64,000 nt of DNA from Oscillochloris sp. Its GTDB lineage: Bacteria; Chloroflexota; Chloroflexia; Chloroflexales; Chloroflexaceae. The stretch is from assembly GCA_012032775.1 (NCBI GenBank), contig JAAUQO010000003.1, positions 1 through 64,000 of the forward strand. The letters are read 5' to 3'. The notes beneath the pieces are model-generated. The model was not told the origin of the DNA. It saw only the letters and a list, made by a program, of their open reading frames with translations, and made no database searches. Position 1 is the stretch's first letter. Each line of letters begins with the position of its first letter. Below are positions 36,352 through 45,307 of the stretch, one piece after another. The position numbers and the translations under genes were made by a program.

Positions 36352-36855
36352 TCATTTGCCCCAATCGCGGAGATTACGGCTCCACGAGTTCATCAAGTCG
36401 GTGAGCGAGTGCATGGCGCGGCTGGCCGGGTCGGCGGAGATAGGTGGCGAGCCATGATCAGGGGGTTGAACCGCGTTGACGATCCGCGGGTCGATCCGGG
36501 CGCCTTTGCCGCGTGTTTCATCCAGATAATGCAGCGCGGCGTGTTCATCGCCGAACATGCCCATGCCACTAACTAGATGGACCAGCGGCGCAAACATGAG
36601 CAAGTGTTGCTCGGCAACCACAAAGGCGATCCGACCAAGGTGGGGATGATGCATAATCTGCTCGGTGCGCCGGCGGGCCTGCTGATCGGCGCTGTGAATC
36701 TGCCGGCCATCGACCAGCAGATCGGTCGGTGCAAGGCTGTTATCGAGCATGCCCCACATTTCCTTGTAGTAATGCTCGGCGTGATCCAGGCTCATGCGCC
36801 CATGAACCTTCACCCAGATCAAGTATTCGCTGTGGCGCGTGATTTCGTAGCTCAT
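36352..36855 (-). CDS. STAS/SpoIIAA-like small protein
   Basis: 167 residues from MSYEITRHSEYLIWVKVHGRM with GGAAGGA seven bases upstream; the frame from 36897 begins beside the 38-bp palindrome and is less likely. The beta-alpha order (EYLIWVKVHGRM, YYKEMWGML, DLLVDGRQI, RIAFVVAEQHLLMF) resembles SpoIIAA-like domains. The tail after about 125 is Pro/Ser-rich. It is divergent from the reductase gene at 37099 and shares the intervening palindrome. Role unknown. The 36137-36351 gap upstream of the solute-binding gene shows no clear feature. Confidence 0.55.
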   Translation of the reverse strand: MSYEITRHSEYLIWVKVHGRMSLDHAEHYYKEMWGMLDNSLAPTDLLVDGRQIHSADQQARRRTEQIMHHPHLGRIAFVVAEQHLLMFAPLVHLVSGMGMFGDEHAALHYLDETRGKGARIDPRIVNAVQPPDHGSPPISADPASRAMHSLTDLMNSWSRNLRDWGK

Positions 36856-36901
36856 CGCCGCGTCCTTCCCGCAGGTGGTGAATTTCATTGTTATCATACA
36901 G

Positions 36902-36939
36902 TTTTATTGCCTATATGTCTAGACATATAGGCAATAAAA
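36902..36939. promoter_or_regulatory. 38-bp perfect palindrome between divergent genes
   Basis: TTTTATTGCCTATATGTCT (36902-36920) is followed without a spacer by its exact reverse complement (36921-36939), centred on TCTAGA. The arms are A/T-rich in a G/C-rich genome. It lies 46 bases upstream of one start (36855) and about 35 bases before the -10 of the other gene, consistent with a shared operator or a cruciform. Confidence 0.75.
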
Positions 36940-36970
36940 TACTTCTTCTGGGTAAATATTTCGCCGTTTG

Positions 36971-36988
36971 TGGTATACTGCGCAGTAT
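36971..36988 (+). promoter_or_regulatory. Extended -10 with a 14-bp palindrome
   Basis: TGGTATACT (36971-36979), and over it ATACTGCGCAGTAT (36975-36988), a perfect palindrome. This would be the promoter of the reductase gene at 37099, and the overlap suggests repression. Confidence 0.5.
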
Positions 36989-37098
36989 CTCGCGGAATTA
37001 TCTGGAAGGTGGGCTTGCTCTGGTGTCGGCAACGCCGATCCTGGAGCAAGCCGAGTTTTGTGGGAACAGGCGTTATGCCCAGGCGAGGAGGCAGGGCC

Positions 37099-38013
37099 AT
37101 GATCTTTATTGTTGGCGGCACAGGGACGCTTGGTCAGACATTGGTGCGCATGCTGCGTGAACAGGGCCGGCAGGTGCGTGTATTGGTGCGGCCCGGTTCT
37201 GTAGCGAAGGCTGAGCCGCTACGGGCGCTCGGTGCCGAGTTGATCGGCGGTGATTTGCGTGATCAGGCCAGCCTGGAGCTCGGGTGCAAGGGTGCGCAGG
37301 TGGTGATCTCGGCAACCAGCGCCGGCGAAGATCGCCGGCCTCAGTCTCGGCGCCTGGCCGAGTATCAAGGCCCGCTGAATCTGCTGAAAGCCGCCAAAGC
37401 CGCCGGAGTAGAGCAGTATATCTTTACTTCGACCCTTTTCCCGCGCAACCCGGTCGGCTATAAATTCGTCTGGGCGAAATTGATGGCCGAAGAGGCGATC
37501 CAGCAGAGCGGCGTACCCTACACGATCTTTCGACCGTGCGGCCTGTTCTATGAAATTGTGCAGCGCGGCGAGCCGATCGTCGAGAAGTTCGGCTTCTTCC
37601 CGGTGGTGGGCAGCGGCCACAAACGTACTCAGATGCTGGCCATGGTCGATGTGGCGCGGGCCTTTGTCAATGCGATCGGCAATCCCGAGGCGATCAATCG
37701 CACCTTTGAGCTCGGCGGCCCGGAACATACTACCTTTGAAGCCATGATCGCGACCTGGTCGCGGATTCGTGGTCGTCCGATCCGGGTGTTGCACCTGCCG
37801 GCGCCATTGATGAATGCGATCGGCTGGGCGCTCTATCCCTTCAATCCTTCGGCTCCGGGGATTATGGAATTGCTCGAATTCAGCTACGATGCGATGTCGT
37901 GCGATATGACGGAGACGAGCCGCATCCTCAACCTCGGCCGGATGCAGACCCTTGAGGAGTACTGCCGCGCATATTATGCCGCCAAAGGCACGGTTGTGCC
38001 GACGCCGGCGTAG
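37099..38013 (+). CDS. NmrA-like atypical short-chain dehydrogenase/reductase
   Basis: 304 residues with an N-terminal Rossmann fold: MIFIVGGTGTLGQTLVRML (GxGxxG-type NAD(P) loop) and an Arg after beta-2 (VLVRPGS) that favours NADP. Further matches are YIFTSTLFP and FVWAKLMAEEAIQQSG with a lysine at the catalytic position, and TIFRPCGLF. Related proteins include the N-type 8-vinyl reductase (BciA) of chlorophyll synthesis, quinone-oxidoreductase-associated NDUFA9-like proteins and NmrA sensors; sequence alone does not choose between them. ATG 37099 has GGAGG eight bases upstream. Confidence 0.72.
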   Translation: MIFIVGGTGTLGQTLVRMLREQGRQVRVLVRPGSVAKAEPLRALGAELIGGDLRDQASLELGCKGAQVVISATSAGEDRRPQSRRLAEYQGPLNLLKAAKAAGVEQYIFTSTLFPRNPVGYKFVWAKLMAEEAIQQSGVPYTIFRPCGLFYEIVQRGEPIVEKFGFFPVVGSGHKRTQMLAMVDVARAFVNAIGNPEAINRTFELGGPEHTTFEAMIATWSRIRGRPIRVLHLPAPLMNAIGWALYPFNPSAPGIMELLEFSYDAMSCDMTETSRILNLGRMQTLEEYCRAYYAAKGTVVPTPA

Positions 38014-38022
38014 GTGTGGCAT

Positions 38023-38059
38023 GGGGTGTTCGTCTGTGCGAAGCGCGAACGAACACCCC
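38023..38059. terminator. Hairpin between convergent genes
   Basis: GGGGTGTTCG (38023-38032) pairs with CGAACACCCC (38050-38059), 10 bases after the reductase stop. Confidence 0.55.
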
Positions 38060-38183
38060 GCACAGCACCTTATAACCGCTTTTTGTTTCCCCGTAGCATC
38101 AAGGCGTTGGCGAAGCATGCGCTTGTAATTGCGGCGATGATACGGCTTTCGGCGGCGCATGCTTCACCGATGCTCAATTTTCG

Positions 38184-39650
38184 CTATGGCCAGCGATAGC
38201 GAATCGTGCCGTCGTTGAGTGCGATGGTGTAGAGTTCGTCGGCGGAGAGAAAGAGCGACTCGCGAGTCCAGACTGCGCCGCGGATCAGGGCAGTTGCGTT
38301 CTCGGTTGGCAGCGTTTTTTCCATGAGCAGGTCGCTGGTGGCCGGATCAAGTAAGCGGTAATATAGCTGTTCCGGCTCTTCCTGGGTTTCCACCACGGCT
38401 ACGCCACCATCAACGATCGCCGCCGCCCAATCACCGCTGGTGTCGGCGTTCACGCGCGTATCGGCTTGAAACGGTATCGCGCCGCGCCGCTCGCCGGAAA
38501 CCGGATCGACCAGCCAGAGTTCACTGCGGCTCGATCCACGGGTGCGGCGCGCCTCGACAAGCAGCACGTCATTTGAAGCGCTGATCGGCGTAAGCTCGTA
38601 ATCTTCGTCGGCCAGGATTGTGCGGACGGTGCCGTCGGCAGTTATGGCCAGGATTTCCGATTCTCCGCCGATAAACAGCGCTCCGGCAGCAAAAAGAAAA
38701 TCCTCGTCATCGATGTAGCGATCCTCCGGCAAGCCGGCCCAGATCGTAACTTCACGTTCGCCGGGAGCGAGGCGAACCAGACAACGGGCGCTATCCAGGT
38801 ACCAGTAGAGCATGCCGTCGGGGCCGGGCATAACCTGATCGAAGTAGTGCGGTCGATCTTCCCAGCCGGTGTCGGGCCTGACGCACAACGGCGCGATCTC
38901 GCCGGCCGGGGTGCCGTCTTCCGGCTCGAAGAGGTAGAGTGCTGCGGCTCCAGACTCATCCGGCAGACTATCGGGAATCCCAATCAGATCGTCGAAGCGC
39001 ACCAGTTGTCGCGCCGCCACGCGCATACGCCGGCTCCAGAGCGGTGTCCCGTCGGCGCCGGCAAAGACTTGCAGCACGCCGTCCTGGCTGTACGCAGCAA
39101 TGGTTCCATTCAGCGCCAACAGGCAATCCCGGCAGATCGAGGTTTGAATGCTATCGCTGAGCTGGGCATCCCAGAGCAGGCTTCCGTCGGCCCGGCTCAG
39201 TGCCAGTAGTCGCAACTCGGTGGCGACGAACACACGCTCGTCGTCGTAGGCGACCCTCCAACTTGAGCCATTTTCATCGATCGGCGCGCTCTCCCAGATC
39301 ACCTGGCGCTGGTCGGGGCTGAAGCGCAGGATGGTGTCGCTGTTGCGATCGTGGTTGCGGCTGATCAGCAGGAGTTCCGGTTCGCGGGTGTCGCTATCGA
39401 GCGGGATCGCTGCGTCCCACACCAGGCGCCGGCCCGCTGAGGCGCCGCTGATCGCGCTCAGGGGCGTCGGAACGGCGGTTGCGGCCACCAGCGCCGGGGC
39501 ATTGCCGCGTACGCGATCGAGTAAGTACTGGCTGTCCAATCCTGTCAGGCCGAGGGTGGCGCTGATGCCCACACACAGCCCGACCAGCATCCCAAACCCA
39601 AGCCCGAACAGACATCCTCCGCGATTGGTTCCCCGGTGTTGCGTGGCCAT
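38184..39650 (-). CDS. Membrane-anchored PQQ-like beta-propeller protein
   Basis: 488 residues from MATQHRGTNRGG with AGAGG upstream; the extra frame to 39809 has no support. A single N-terminal helix (GLGFGMLVGLCVGISATLGL, about 15-35) anchors an outside domain of repeated PQQ-like strands: LLALSRADGSLLWDAQL, VLQVFAGADGTPLWSRRM, LWLVDPVSGERRGAIPF, LYTIALNDGTIRYRWP. There is no evident cofactor site, so a structural or binding role is more likely than an enzyme. Transcribed alone, convergent with the reductase gene. Confidence 0.7.
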   Translation of the reverse strand: MATQHRGTNRGGCLFGLGFGMLVGLCVGISATLGLTGLDSQYLLDRVRGNAPALVAATAVPTPLSAISGASAGRRLVWDAAIPLDSDTREPELLLISRNHDRNSDTILRFSPDQRQVIWESAPIDENGSSWRVAYDDERVFVATELRLLALSRADGSLLWDAQLSDSIQTSICRDCLLALNGTIAAYSQDGVLQVFAGADGTPLWSRRMRVAARQLVRFDDLIGIPDSLPDESGAAALYLFEPEDGTPAGEIAPLCVRPDTGWEDRPHYFDQVMPGPDGMLYWYLDSARCLVRLAPGEREVTIWAGLPEDRYIDDEDFLFAAGALFIGGESEILAITADGTVRTILADEDYELTPISASNDVLLVEARRTRGSSRSELWLVDPVSGERRGAIPFQADTRVNADTSGDWAAAIVDGGVAVVETQEEPEQLYYRLLDPATSDLLMEKTLPTENATALIRGAVWTRESLFLSADELYTIALNDGTIRYRWP

Positions 39651-39915
39651 CGGAGCCTCTTCAGATTGACAGGAGTTACGCGGTCGTCTGGTGCTGCGGC
39701 AGCTCGCCCTGAGTGTGTTGAAGGGGCAAAAACGCCGACTGCGTATGTCCTGTGGATTGACGCGAGTTCTGCTCAATGCGATAATACCGCTTTGAGTCGC
39801 AAGATACAAGCTTACGATAGCTGTATTTGCTGAAACTGCTGGAATGCCTGAGGGTAGTAAATGAGCCGCGTACTGGGGCGCTCAGGTATCGGGCATTACG
39901 CATCTTGAGAAGATT

Positions 39916-42063
39916 ATGACTGATCTGATTGGCGCTTCAATTGCACGTCCTGACGCGTTGGCGAAAGTAACCGGCGCCGCCCGGTATCCCGCCGACAGTA
40001 TCCGCCCCGGTTCGCTGCACCTGAAAGTAGTTTTCGCCGATCGCCCACATGCCCGCATCATTGCGATCGATCCGTCGCAAGCGCTGGCCTTGCCAGGCGT
40101 GGTGGCGGTTTTTACCGCCGCCGATGTGCCGCATAACGCTTATGGCCTTGTCCAGGCCGATCAACCGGTGCTTTGCGGCGATGTGGTGCGCTTTATCGGT
40201 GATCGGGTTGCTCTGGTGGCGGCCGAGACTCGGGCGGCTGCGGTTGCCGCCGCGCGCCTGGTGCAGGTAACCTATGCGGATCTGCCGGTGGTGAGCGATC
40301 CGCGTGCTGCGCTTGATCCGGCAGCAGCGCTGATTCATCCCGCCCACGGCAGCAATGTCGTTTCGCGCTGCCCAATCCGCAAGGGCGATGCCGCCGCTGC
40401 CCTGGCGGAAGCCGATCTGGTGCTTGAAGGCACGTTCAGCACCGGCTGGCAAGAGCATGCCTATTTGCAGCCGGAAGCCGGTAGCGCCTACCTTGATGAA
40501 CAGGGTCGGGTGGTGGTGGAGACCGCCGGTCAGTGGCTACATGAGGATCGCCGTCAGATCGCCGAGATCCTGCAACTGCCCGTAGATCAGGTGATTGTGC
40601 GATACGCGGCGATCGGTGGTGCGTTCGGCGGGCGAGAAGATCTGTCGGTGCAGCACCTGGTTGCGCTGGCGGCCTGGAAATTGCGCCGGCCGGTGACGAT
40701 TCGCTGGAGCCGCGAAGAAAGTATGATCAGCCACCACAAGCGCCATCCGGTTCAGATTCGGTGCCGTTGGGGCGCCCGGCGCGATGGGCGGATCATCGCC
40801 GTTCAGTCCGAAGTGATCGCCGACGGCGGCGCCTACGAATCGACCAGCGCCGAAGTGCTGAAATGCCTGGCGCTTTTTGCGACCGGCTGTTACGAAGTGC
40901 CGCATATCCATGTCGATGCGACGGCGGTGTATACCAACAATCTGCCCTCCGGCGCCTTTCGCGGTTTCGGCTCGCCACAGGCCCAATTCGCCAGCGAGGT
41001 GATGGTGACGCGCCTGGCCCACGCCTTAGGGATCGATCCGATTGAGATGCGGCGGATCAACCTGTATCGCGAGGGTAGCATCGAACCCACCCAGATGCCG
41101 CTCCCGCCCGGCGTGAGTGTGCGTGCGTGCCTTGAGGCATGTGTGGATGCGATAAGAGTGGAGCATGCCCCACCCTTATCGCCCCGCCGCCGGGCCTGGG
41201 GGATCGCCTGCGGGATCAAAAATCTCGGCTATTCCTTCGGCTTCCCCGAACAGGCCACGGCAACCGTCGAATTGTTCGGCGCCGCCGCAATCGAGCATGC
41301 CCACATTCGGGTCGGCGCCGCAGATGTCGGCCAGGGTGTGCAGTTGATTCTGCGCCAGATTGCGGCAACGGCGCTGAATATCCCACTTGCACAGACAACC
41401 ATTATTGCCGACGACAGCGCCGAGGCGCCGAACGCCGGTTCGGCATCGGCTTCGCGGCTGACCCTTATGGCCGGGCGGGCTGTTCACGATGCGGCGCAGG
41501 CAGCTTTGCGCGAGTGGATGAACGAGGAGCGCCCGGCCCGCGCGACGGTTCAGTATCGCCCGCCGGCCACCACATCCCTCGATCCGCAGACAACTGCCGG
41601 GCAGCCGAACTATGCCTATGGCTACGCAGCCCAGGCGGTTGAGGTAGAGGTTGACGTAACGACGGGTATGGTGCAGGTGCTCCAGGTGATCAGCGCCCAC
41701 GATGTCGGCCGGGCGATCAATCGTCAGCAAGTCGAAGGCCAGATCGAGGGCGGGATTGCGCAGGCGCTCGGCTACAGCTTGCTGGAGCATTTTCAAATGC
41801 GCGACGGGCGAGTGCTGACACCGCACTTCAGCAACTATCTGCTGCCCACGGCCCTGGATGCGCCGCTCACAATCACGCCGATCATCCTTGAACTGGCCGA
41901 TCCCGAAGGTCCCTACGGCGCTCGCGGTGTGGCCGAACTGCCGCTTGTGCCGTTCGCCCCGGCGGTTGCCACCGCCATCCACGCCGCTACCGGCGCCTGG
42001 GTGAGCGACCTGCCGTTCACACCGGAGCGAGTGTTGCGGGCGATCCGCGACGCGGGGATGTAG
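39916..42063 (+). CDS. Xanthine dehydrogenase family, molybdopterin-binding subunit
   Basis: 715 residues of the large subunit of a molybdenum hydroxylase. Matches include the N-terminal RPDALAKVTGAARYPAD, the molybdopterin motifs GAFGGREDLSVQ and GAFRGFGSPQAQF, VGAADVGQGVQ, and the C-terminal GPYGARGVAELPLVPF, whose Glu is the expected catalytic base. Such enzymes hydroxylate purines, aldehydes or CO-like substrates; the substrate is not predicted. The FAD/iron-sulfur partner is encoded on the opposite strand at 45304-46722. The usual XDH operon order is therefore broken by two other genes. The start at 39916 lacks a strong Shine-Dalgarno. Confidence 0.87.
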   Translation: MTDLIGASIARPDALAKVTGAARYPADSIRPGSLHLKVVFADRPHARIIAIDPSQALALPGVVAVFTAADVPHNAYGLVQADQPVLCGDVVRFIGDRVALVAAETRAAAVAAARLVQVTYADLPVVSDPRAALDPAAALIHPAHGSNVVSRCPIRKGDAAAALAEADLVLEGTFSTGWQEHAYLQPEAGSAYLDEQGRVVVETAGQWLHEDRRQIAEILQLPVDQVIVRYAAIGGAFGGREDLSVQHLVALAAWKLRRPVTIRWSREESMISHHKRHPVQIRCRWGARRDGRIIAVQSEVIADGGAYESTSAEVLKCLALFATGCYEVPHIHVDATAVYTNNLPSGAFRGFGSPQAQFASEVMVTRLAHALGIDPIEMRRINLYREGSIEPTQMPLPPGVSVRACLEACVDAIRVEHAPPLSPRRRAWGIACGIKNLGYSFGFPEQATATVELFGAAAIEHAHIRVGAADVGQGVQLILRQIAATALNIPLAQTTIIADDSAEAPNAGSASASRLTLMAGRAVHDAAQAALREWMNEERPARATVQYRPPATTSLDPQTTAGQPNYAYGYAAQAVEVEVDVTTGMVQVLQVISAHDVGRAINRQQVEGQIEGGIAQALGYSLLEHFQMRDGRVLTPHFSNYLLPTALDAPLTITPIILELADPEGPYGARGVAELPLVPFAPAVATAIHAATGAWVSDLPFTPERVLRAIRDAGM

Positions 42064-42090
42064 GCGCATGCAAAACATGCATGTGCCTAC
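42060..42090. terminator. Hairpin at the junction of convergent genes
   Basis: TAGGCGCATG (42061-42070) pairs with CATGTGCCTA (42080-42089) with one G-U. It overlaps the stop codons of both neighbouring genes. Confidence 0.5.
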
Positions 42091-44396
42091 ACCCGCCACA
42101 TGCGCACCGTGCCATCGCCGCCGCCGCTGATCAAGGTGCCGTCGGTCGGGAGGAAACACAGGTGTGTGACGTGCCCGGCATGGCCGACGATGCTCAGCGA
42201 TGGGCCATTACTGCGTCGGCGAGCGCCGGCTGTCAGTCGCCAGATTGCGATCCGGCCGCGGCCATCGCCGGCGGCCAGGCTCAGGCCGTCGGGGCTGAAG
42301 GCTAAGCTATAGATCTCGCCGATCGCGCCGGGCAAGCGGATCGGTGCGCCGTCGGTGAGCCGCCAGATCTGGGCGCCGCCCTGAACTCCGCCCGCTGCAA
42401 CCAGCATCCCGTCGGGGCTGAAGGTGAGCGCCCGGATGCGCCCGATATCGCTGCTAAGTTCAAGATCGGGTGTATCGCGGGACGAACGGGCCGTAAAGCG
42501 CCAGACGGCAATGCGCTGATTCTCGCATGCGACTGCCAGCGCTGCGGCCTTTGGCGCGAACAACAGCAGTTGCGGGCGGCTGTTTAAGCCGCGAAGCACG
42601 CGCAAGAATGTGCCGCCCGGCGCCTCGTGTTCCTGCGAGAGCCGCCAGAGTTGCACCGTCTGCTCGCCGTCGCTGTTGGCCAGCAGTTGTCCGTCGGGCG
42701 AGAGCGCGCTGGCCTGGAATGCGCCATGCACTTGCAGCAGGATCGCGCTTTCGTCCTGATCCATCTTGCAGGCCCGCACGGTGCGATCGGCGGCGGTGCT
42801 GATCAGACGGTTGCCTGTGGCGAAGGCGAGCGTTTGCACGGCTCCGCGATGATCTTCGTAACGGGTTTGCGGCGGCGCCTCGCTCTCCGGCCCATACACG
42901 GCAGTTGCGCCGTCGGCGGCGCCGATCGCAAGTTTACCGCCGTCGTCGCTGAGTGCCATTGCCGTGACGCGGCCACTGAATGGCCGTAGCATACTGATCC
43001 GCGCCCCGTCGGCGCAATTCCAGACGATCAAGCGCTCATCTTCGGCCACACTCGCGATCTGGGCGCTGTCGGGCGAGAAACTCAGGCCGGTGATCGGACC
43101 GCTGTGACCACTGAGGCTCTGCAACATTGCGCCATCGGCTGCGCGCCAGAGGAAGATCATCTGGTCGGTTGCGCCACTGGCCAGGCTGGCGCCGTCGGGG
43201 CTGAAGGCGACCCGCTCGACTGCGCCGTTATGCCGATCCAGCGTGTGGCGCAACACCCAGTGGCGGGTATCGAACAGGCGCGCACTGCGATCACGGGCGC
43301 CGGTCGCCAGCAGGGTTCCGTCGGGGCTGAAGGCCAGGCTCTCGACGCTGCCGCCGTGATTGCTGAGTGTTCGCACCAGTGAACGGTCGAGTGAACGCCA
43401 GATCCGCACGCTGCGGTCGGCGCTGCCGGTGGCGATCAGGCTGCCGTCGGGATGCAATGCGAGGCTGGTGATGGCGTCGTTATGCGCGGCGAATGCCGCC
43501 AATGCTACGCCGGTCGGCGTTGCGTCGGGATTGACCCGCCACAGCCGCAGCGTGCCGTCGCGCCCGGTCGAGAACAGGGTCAATTCATTGCTGCTGAAGG
43601 CCAGGCCGCTCACCGGCCCATCATGCCCGACACATTGGGCAAGCATGTGGCCGTCGCTCAAATCCCAAACCGTGATACGGTCGAGATCGGCGAGCGCCAA
43701 CAAGCGTTGATCCCGGCTCAAGGCGCTGCGATACGTCGGACAGTCGATCGTCCAGATCGGGGCATTGTCGCGCATGTCGAGCAGCGTCGCGCCGCCGCCC
43801 GCTACGATCAGGAGCCGGCGTGAATCAAGGAGCGCTACCGCTCGGGGTACACCACGGCCAAGCCGCCTGATGAAGCCGTGGCGCACATGTTCGGGCGGCC
43901 CGAATCGTCCGCGCAAACTCAGGGCCGGCGGCAGTGGTGGCGCCGGCGGCGGTTGCTCAGGTGCGGCGACGGCCCGAGCGCGACCGGCGCGTTCGCGCAG
44001 GAGCCGGATCAACTGTTCGTAGCCGCTGTAACCGAAGAGTTCGACCGTATCGACTTCACCAAGTGCTGCCGGCGTTGCGCAACGCGCCAGTTTCAGCACA
44101 ACCAGCGGGCGGCGTTGCGGCATCAGGGTGATCACATCGATCAGGCGGCCGATGTCGCCGATCGGTGCTCCTTCGGTATCCGACGAACGGCGCGACAGCG
44201 CGATCAGCACGACGGCGACATCACGCAGTGCGGCCCGTAATGAATGCGGCAGTGCGCGCTGATTCTCGGGCAGATCGCCCAGAAGGCGTACCGCCATACC
44301 ATCGATCCGTAGGCGCTGACTTAGCCCGCGCACGGCCGGCATATCTTCCGGTGCGCAGGCAATAAGAACGGCGGGCGGCCCCGCTCCGTGACTCAT
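42087..44396 (-). CDS. TIR-like domain protein with about twelve WD40 repeats
   Basis: 769 residues from MSHGAGPPAVLIAC at 44396, with GGAG five bases upstream; the frame further 5' is a shadow of the methyltransferase gene. Residues 8-130 have the alpha/beta pattern of a TIR-like domain (AVLIACAPEDMPAVRGL, VAVVLIALSRRSSD, RRPLVVLKLAR). A Pro-rich linker (about 150-165) leads to about twelve WD40 repeats, many with LAFSPDG and LWR, enough for two propellers. Bacterial TIR-WD40 proteins are candidates for NAD-consuming defence or for scaffolding. The conserved NADase glutamate cannot be placed with confidence. Confidence 0.75.
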   Translation of the reverse strand: MSHGAGPPAVLIACAPEDMPAVRGLSQRLRIDGMAVRLLGDLPENQRALPHSLRAALRDVAVVLIALSRRSSDTEGAPIGDIGRLIDVITLMPQRRPLVVLKLARCATPAALGEVDTVELFGYSGYEQLIRLLRERAGRARAVAAPEQPPPAPPLPPALSLRGRFGPPEHVRHGFIRRLGRGVPRAVALLDSRRLLIVAGGGATLLDMRDNAPIWTIDCPTYRSALSRDQRLLALADLDRITVWDLSDGHMLAQCVGHDGPVSGLAFSSNELTLFSTGRDGTLRLWRVNPDATPTGVALAAFAAHNDAITSLALHPDGSLIATGSADRSVRIWRSLDRSLVRTLSNHGGSVESLAFSPDGTLLATGARDRSARLFDTRHWVLRHTLDRHNGAVERVAFSPDGASLASGATDQMIFLWRAADGAMLQSLSGHSGPITGLSFSPDSAQIASVAEDERLIVWNCADGARISMLRPFSGRVTAMALSDDGGKLAIGAADGATAVYGPESEAPPQTRYEDHRGAVQTLAFATGNRLISTAADRTVRACKMDQDESAILLQVHGAFQASALSPDGQLLANSDGEQTVQLWRLSQEHEAPGGTFLRVLRGLNSRPQLLLFAPKAAALAVACENQRIAVWRFTARSSRDTPDLELSSDIGRIRALTFSPDGMLVAAGGVQGGAQIWRLTDGAPIRLPGAIGEIYSLAFSPDGLSLAAGDGRGRIAIWRLTAGARRRSNGPSLSIVGHAGHVTHLCFLPTDGTLISGGGDGTVRMWRV

Positions 44397-44461
44397 AACG
44401 TCTCCGTGAGCTTGTTGGTGTAGAGGAAGTATACCACGCCGTGAGCTGTGCGGCGCGATAA

Positions 44462-45307
44462 CTATGGTTTGCGCGCACTCAGCAATGCATAGCGCCAGAG
44501 GCCCTGCCGTAGGGTACGATACTGGTTGATACAACCGCGAATTCCGGCGATCTGCACCGCCGATTGCAGCCCGCCTGCGTAAAGGCCCAATGCCGCCGGC
44601 AAACTTATTGCCGCCAACAGGCCCAGGTAGCGCAGCGAGGGCCAGGCCGCGCCGGTCGCATCTTCGACGCTCACAGCCGTAAAGCCCTCTGCATGGGCCA
44701 GGCTCGCGAACTGCTGCGCGCTCACCAGATCCGGCATCGCCCAGGGTGTGAGCCAGCTTCGCAGTGCATCGCGTTCCGCCGGGGTTGGCGTGTCGGCGGC
44801 GGCGAAACGATCGGCGACCACCAGATGGCCGCCGTTGTGACCACGGCATGCCTCGGCCAGAAACGCCGGCTTGTCGGGCCCATGGCAAATGCTCTCAATC
44901 GCCCAGACCACGTCGCACGATCGGGCGGGTAGCGGCGCACGGGTATAGTCGGCGCACAGGAACCCGGCCTTGCCGTTGGAAAGGTTTCCGGCGGCGGCGT
45001 TTGCGCGGGCGGCCTGACGCGGTACCAGCGTCAGGCCAATCACCTGTACGCCATACACTTCGGCAAGGTGTAACGCACTGCTGCCCGCGCCGCAACCGGC
45101 GTCGAGGATGCGTTGGCCGGGCCGCACCCCGACCCGCTCCGCCAATGTGGTGTCGAGCCGGTGCAGGGCGGCCCGATGTGTCGCTACGCCCCGCCAGAGT
45201 CCGGCGTGCATCGCGGGTGAACCGCGCAGCAGGCCCATTGTCCGGAACATCCAATCGGTTTCGTCGTAGAAAGCGACGATACGCCGATGTAGATCCGGCG
45301 CACTCAT
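44462..45307 (-). CDS. Class I SAM-dependent methyltransferase
   Basis: 281 residues. Motif I is clear (RILDAGCGAGSSALHLAE, about 71-88); motif II-like LCADYTRAPLPARSCDVVWAIESICHG, split, and a C-terminal alpha part follow. The N-terminal RRIVAFYDETDWMFRTMG resembles the tocopherol/sarcosine-type small-molecule methyltransferases. Its ATG overlaps the stop of the XDH FAD/iron-sulfur gene (ATGA), so the two are cotranslated and may act in one pathway on the same substrate. The 65-base gap to the TIR-WD40 gene has no clear terminator. Confidence 0.8.
   Translation of the reverse strand: MSAPDLHRRIVAFYDETDWMFRTMGLLRGSPAMHAGLWRGVATHRAALHRLDTTLAERVGVRPGQRILDAGCGAGSSALHLAEVYGVQVIGLTLVPRQAARANAAAGNLSNGKAGFLCADYTRAPLPARSCDVVWAIESICHGPDKPAFLAEACRGHNGGHLVVADRFAAADTPTPAERDALRSWLTPWAMPDLVSAQQFASLAHAEGFTAVSVEDATGAAWPSLRYLGLLAAISLPAALGLYAGGLQSAVQIAGIRGCINQYRTLRQGLWRYALLSARKP

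Noticed and set aside
44397-44888. Extension of the TIR-WD40 frame upstream of 44396
   Set aside because: It overlaps the methyltransferase gene on the same strand, has no family sequence, and the ATG at 44396 has a good ribosome-binding site.
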